Under the pieces are notes generated by a model. It searched no databases and was not told the origin of the DNA. It was given only the letters and a program-made list of their open reading frames with translations. DNA of 64,000 nt from CAXSBA01 sp965277105 (GTDB taxonomy: Bacteria; Spirochaetota; UBA12135; COTS27; CAXSBA01): NCBI GenBank assembly GCA_965277105.1, contig OZ255710.1, forward strand, positions 1,550,001-1,614,000, in the 5' to 3' direction. How positions within the stretch are numbered: the stretch's first letter is position 1; the number at the start of each line of letters is the position of its first letter. Positions 61,781-64,000 of the stretch are shown piece by piece. The position numbers and the translations under genes are program-made.

Positions 61781-61902
61781 CTTTTATCTCATTGGTAATA
61801 TTACTAAAATCTGCCAAATCATTTTAAAAAGATTACTCAATAACGTAAAATAATTCAAATAATTTCTTATTATTTTTTTTTAAAAACACAAGTTTTTTTT
61901 AA

Positions 61903-62286
61903 CATAGTAAAGCGATTAACTATTCCTTTTTTTTATCGCTACTTTTTTGGGTTAGTTGTGTTACTAGAATAGGTGCATTGCTTGAGCCAAAATCCCCTAT
62001 CTAGGAAAGAGATTTTAATGTAGTAGTGGTTAAGGACAGTGAAGTAGCTGACTACACTAGTGAGCTTAACTGCGGGAAAGCAGAACTTAATAGCGGAGTA
62101 ATGGGTAGTTTTGCTATGGTTAGCGGTGCACCAAGTGGTGTAATAAGTGTAGATGCTAGTACTGGAATTATATCAGTAGACTCTGGGCTAGAAGCGGGGA
62201 CTTATACCTTTAAAGTAGAAGTTACTGGGACAGGCAACTATACAGGCACCAAAGAAACTGAAGAGCTTACTTTGGTGATAGAATAG
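61903..62286 (+). pseudogene. Decayed single-module lipoprotein with in-frame amber stop
   Basis: One frame encodes a hydrophobic signal-like segment ending LLFWVSC (61939-61959), then a TAG at 62002-62004, then one complete module (GKAELNSGVMGSFAMVSG, IISVDSGLEAGTYTFKVEV, TGNYTGTKETEELTLVIE) to the stop at 62286. No ATG, GTG or TTG precedes the signal in frame. It looks like an inactivated paralogue of the gene starting at 62512. The flanking stretch 61781-61902 shows nothing else recognisable. Confidence 0.75.
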
Positions 62287-62305
62287 AAGAGTCTCTATTA
62301 TTGCA

Positions 62306-62336
62306 CAGAAGTGACATTAGCGTAATGTCACTTCTG
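62306..62336. repeat. Perfect 14-bp inverted repeat with 3-nt loop
   Basis: CAGAAGTGACATTA, then GCG, then the exact reverse complement. It lies 19 nt after the decayed lipoprotein stop. There is no T-tract on either side, so it is either an imperfect terminator or a protein-binding palindrome. The DNA from 62340 to 62440 contains a scrap (TGTCGAAGAAAG) also found near the 5' end of the next lipoprotein gene. Confidence 0.7.
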
Positions 62337-62444
62337 TCACGAAAGTTTTAGTGAGTAGTGGGATAGTTGGCCTACTAGTAGCAACTAATGTCGAAGAAAG
62401 TATTTCGGATGAGTAGTGGGGCGTCAAAATCTTAATCATTTTTA

Positions 62445-62473
62445 TTTGATTTTATATTTAGATGTGGTATAAT
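62445..62473 (+). promoter_or_regulatory. Promoter of the 3' repeat lipoprotein gene
   Basis: TTTGAT (62445-62450) and TATAAT (62468-62473) with 17-nt spacing. The ATG at 62512 is preceded by AAGG at 62501-62504. Confidence 0.65.
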
Positions 62474-62511
62474 CTATAAAGTAAAATTTATAAAAAAAAT
62501 AAGGTAAATAT

Positions 62512-64000
62512 ATGAATATCAATATGAATGATAAACTTAATCAACAATCAAAAAAAATAGTTAGTAAAATAATTAGCTATTTTTTATTATTAGCAATACT
62601 TTTTTTGGCTAGTTGTAATGAAACAACAACTGTCGAAGAAAGGGAAGCTAAGGTAAAGATAACCGAGAGCACGAAGACATATGGCTATACTGATGCTGCT
62701 TATGGGCAAGTGGAGCTTAGCATCGGTTTCAAAGGTAGTTTTGCTATTGCTAATAGCACTGCAACTAATAGCGCTGGAATTAATAAAGTAAGTGTGAATG
62801 ATGTTGGGATTATAACAGTAGAACCTGATCTAGACTCTGGAGAGTATAAATTTGATTTAGAAGTTACTGTTATTAGTACTGATGAGAATGATAGTTCTGA
62901 TGAGAATGATAGTTCTGATGAGAATGATAGTTCTGATGAGAATGCTAAGAAGCTTATATTCCCATTAACTTTAACGATAAGTCAAAAAGCTCTTACGGCA
63001 AGTGACTTTAGTGCATCAACGTCGTCTGTCACTAAGTCAGTTGACTACACCGATACTAGTTATGGGCAAGTGAACCTTAACGAAGGAGTAACGGGTAGTT
63101 TTGCTATTGTTGATAGCACTGCTCCGAATAACGAAATAAGTGTAGATCCTAGTACTGGGGTTATAACAGTAGCTACTGGCCTAGCGGAAGAGACTTATAC
63201 TTTTAAGGTAGAAGTTACTGGAACTGGGAACTATACAGGGAGTGAAACGACTGATGATTTAACTTTAACCATACAAAAAGAAGTATCTAAAGCTCTTACG
63301 GCAAGTGACTTTAGTGCATCAACGTCGTCTGTCACTAAGGCAGTTGGTTACACCGATACTAGTTATGGGCAAGTGAACCTTAACGAAGGAGTAACGGGTA
63401 GTTTTGCTATTGTTGATAGCAATGCTCCGAATAACGAAATAAATGTAGATGCTAATGGGAATATAACAGTAGCTACAGGGTTATCAGTGGGTACTTATAC
63501 TTTTAAGGTAGAAGTTACTGGAACTGGGAACTATACCGGTAGTGAAACGACTAGTGATTTAACTTTAGTGGTAAATTCAAGAGCTCTTACGACAAGTGAC
63601 TTTAGTGCCCCATCGGCGCCTAACAGTAGCGGGGTATTTGGCTATGGAGCATTTAGCTATGGGACAATGACACTTAATAATGGAGTAACGGGTAGTTTTG
63701 CTATTGTTGATAGCAATGCTCCGAATAACGAAATAAATGTAGATGCTAATGGGAATATAACAGTAGCTACAGGGTTATCAGTGGGTACTTATACTTTTAA
63801 GGTAGAAGTTACTGGAACTGGGAACTATACCGGTAGTGAAACGACTAGTGATTTAACTTTAGTGGTAAATTCAAGAGCTCTTACGACAAGTGACTTTAGT
63901 GCATCAGAGTCGTCTGTCACTAAGGCAGTTGGCTACACCGATACTAGTTATGGGAAAGTGAATCTTAACCCCGGAATAACGGGTAGTTTTGCTATGGTTA
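62512..64000 (+). CDS. Third repeat lipoprotein, truncated by the window end
   Basis: An open frame of 496 codons from the ATG to the window edge, without a stop. Lipoprotein signal ISYFLLLAILFLASC (lipidated Cys35), very like that of the 1246-residue gene. Five modules (the last incomplete) share the core YTDTSYGQVNLNEGVTGSFAI, VDSTAPNNEISVD, GVITVATGL and TYTFKVEVTGTGNYTG. Module 1 has an inserted acidic DENDSS repeat (62881-62943). Modules 3 and 4 contain a perfect 221-bp DNA repeat. Closest to the single-module pseudogene at 61.9 kb and to the modules of the 1238-residue gene. Confidence 0.85.
   Translation, partial: MNINMNDKLNQQSKKIVSKIISYFLLLAILFLASCNETTTVEEREAKVKITESTKTYGYTDAAYGQVELSIGFKGSFAIANSTATNSAGINKVSVNDVGIITVEPDLDSGEYKFDLEVTVISTDENDSSDENDSSDENDSSDENAKKLIFPLTLTISQKALTASDFSASTSSVTKSVDYTDTSYGQVNLNEGVTGSFAIVDSTAPNNEISVDPSTGVITVATGLAEETYTFKVEVTGTGNYTGSETTDDLTLTIQKEVSKALTASDFSASTSSVTKAVGYTDTSYGQVNLNEGVTGSFAIVDSNAPNNEINVDANGNITVATGLSVGTYTFKVEVTGTGNYTGSETTSDLTLVVNSRALTTSDFSAPSAPNSSGVFGYGAFSYGTMTLNNGVTGSFAIVDSNAPNNEINVDANGNITVATGLSVGTYTFKVEVTGTGNYTGSETTSDLTLVVNSRALTTSDFSASESSVTKAVGYTDTSYGKVNLNPGITGSFAMV
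62881..62943 (+). repeat. 18-bp tandem repeat encoding DENDSS
   Basis: Three exact copies of an 18-bp unit (62881-62898, 62899-62916, 62917-62934) and a half copy to 62943. Each copy encodes DENDSS, forming an acidic, flexible insert in module 1. Copy-number change stays in frame. Confidence 0.95.
63388..63902 (+). repeat. Perfect 221-bp direct repeat, 294-bp period
   Basis: 63388-63608 and 63682-63902 are identical over 221 bp, offset by 294 bp (98 codons, one module). The intervening 73 bp differ. Both copies are in frame within the third lipoprotein gene. The identity includes synonymous positions, so the duplication or conversion is recent. Confidence 0.95.

Noticed and set aside
53880..64000. 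CRISPR-like periodic repeats.
   Set aside because: The repeats are 270-300 bp, in frame and protein-coding, without short constant repeats and unique spacers. No cas genes are present.

Overview
The window comes from a low-GC, AT-rich, Gram-negative, flagellated bacterium. The evidence for an outer membrane is LpxC, a TonB-dependent receptor, a P-ring protein, several predicted outer-membrane beta-barrels and many lipoproteins. Gene order (flgN-flgK-flgL-fliW; carD-PIN/TRAM-ispD), heavy use of TTG starts and the lipoprotein load fit Spirochaetota. Delta-proteobacteria-like or Bdellovibrionota-like lineages share several of these arrangements, so the assignment is tentative. I found no tRNA, rRNA, CRISPR array, transposase or phage gene.

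Layout. 0-6 kb: flagellar P-ring gene flgI (with a truncated following gene), cmoA, and a + strand set of mmsA, a DegT-type aminotransferase and galM. 6-11.7 kb: a minus-strand flagellar operon flgN-flgK-flgL-fliW, then a split and degenerate HD-GYP gene, yraN and a 42-residue ORF. 12-19.2 kb: + strand lspA, two unknowns, an RluA-type pseudouridine synthase, an MscS channel and a three-gene envelope cluster. 19.2-30.4 kb: prmC, fdxA, an AI-2E-type permease, and a long minus-strand operon running from a response-regulator/LpxC fusion through recN, yhhQ, tgt, murF and mraY to a HAD phosphatase. 30.4-38.3 kb: a TonB receptor with lipoprotein and SRPBCC partners, a large putative glycosidase-like protein, trmL and an LPP20-like lipoprotein. 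38.3-46.2 kb: a tctCBA tripartite transporter, an McrBC restriction pair and a DUF4403-like envelope protein. 46.3-53.6 kb: carD, a PIN/TRAM protein, ispD, and a tightly overlapping minus-strand operon (ABC ATPase, DUF4390-like, manA, dxr); then a small lipoprotein, scpB and queD.

The last 10 kb (53.7-64 kb) is an island of very long lipoproteins built from tandem modules of about 95-100 residues that look Ig-like or cadherin-like. There are two complete genes (1246 and 1238 aa), one gene running off the window end, and two decayed paralogues between them. One gene ends in a predicted seven-bladed beta-propeller. A perfect 221-bp internal repeat shows that module duplication or gene conversion is recent. 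This island and the REC-LpxC fusion are the most unusual features. Others are a tgt gene whose only plausible start is ATA, homopolymer tracts in surface-protein genes, and -10 boxes lying almost on the start codon.
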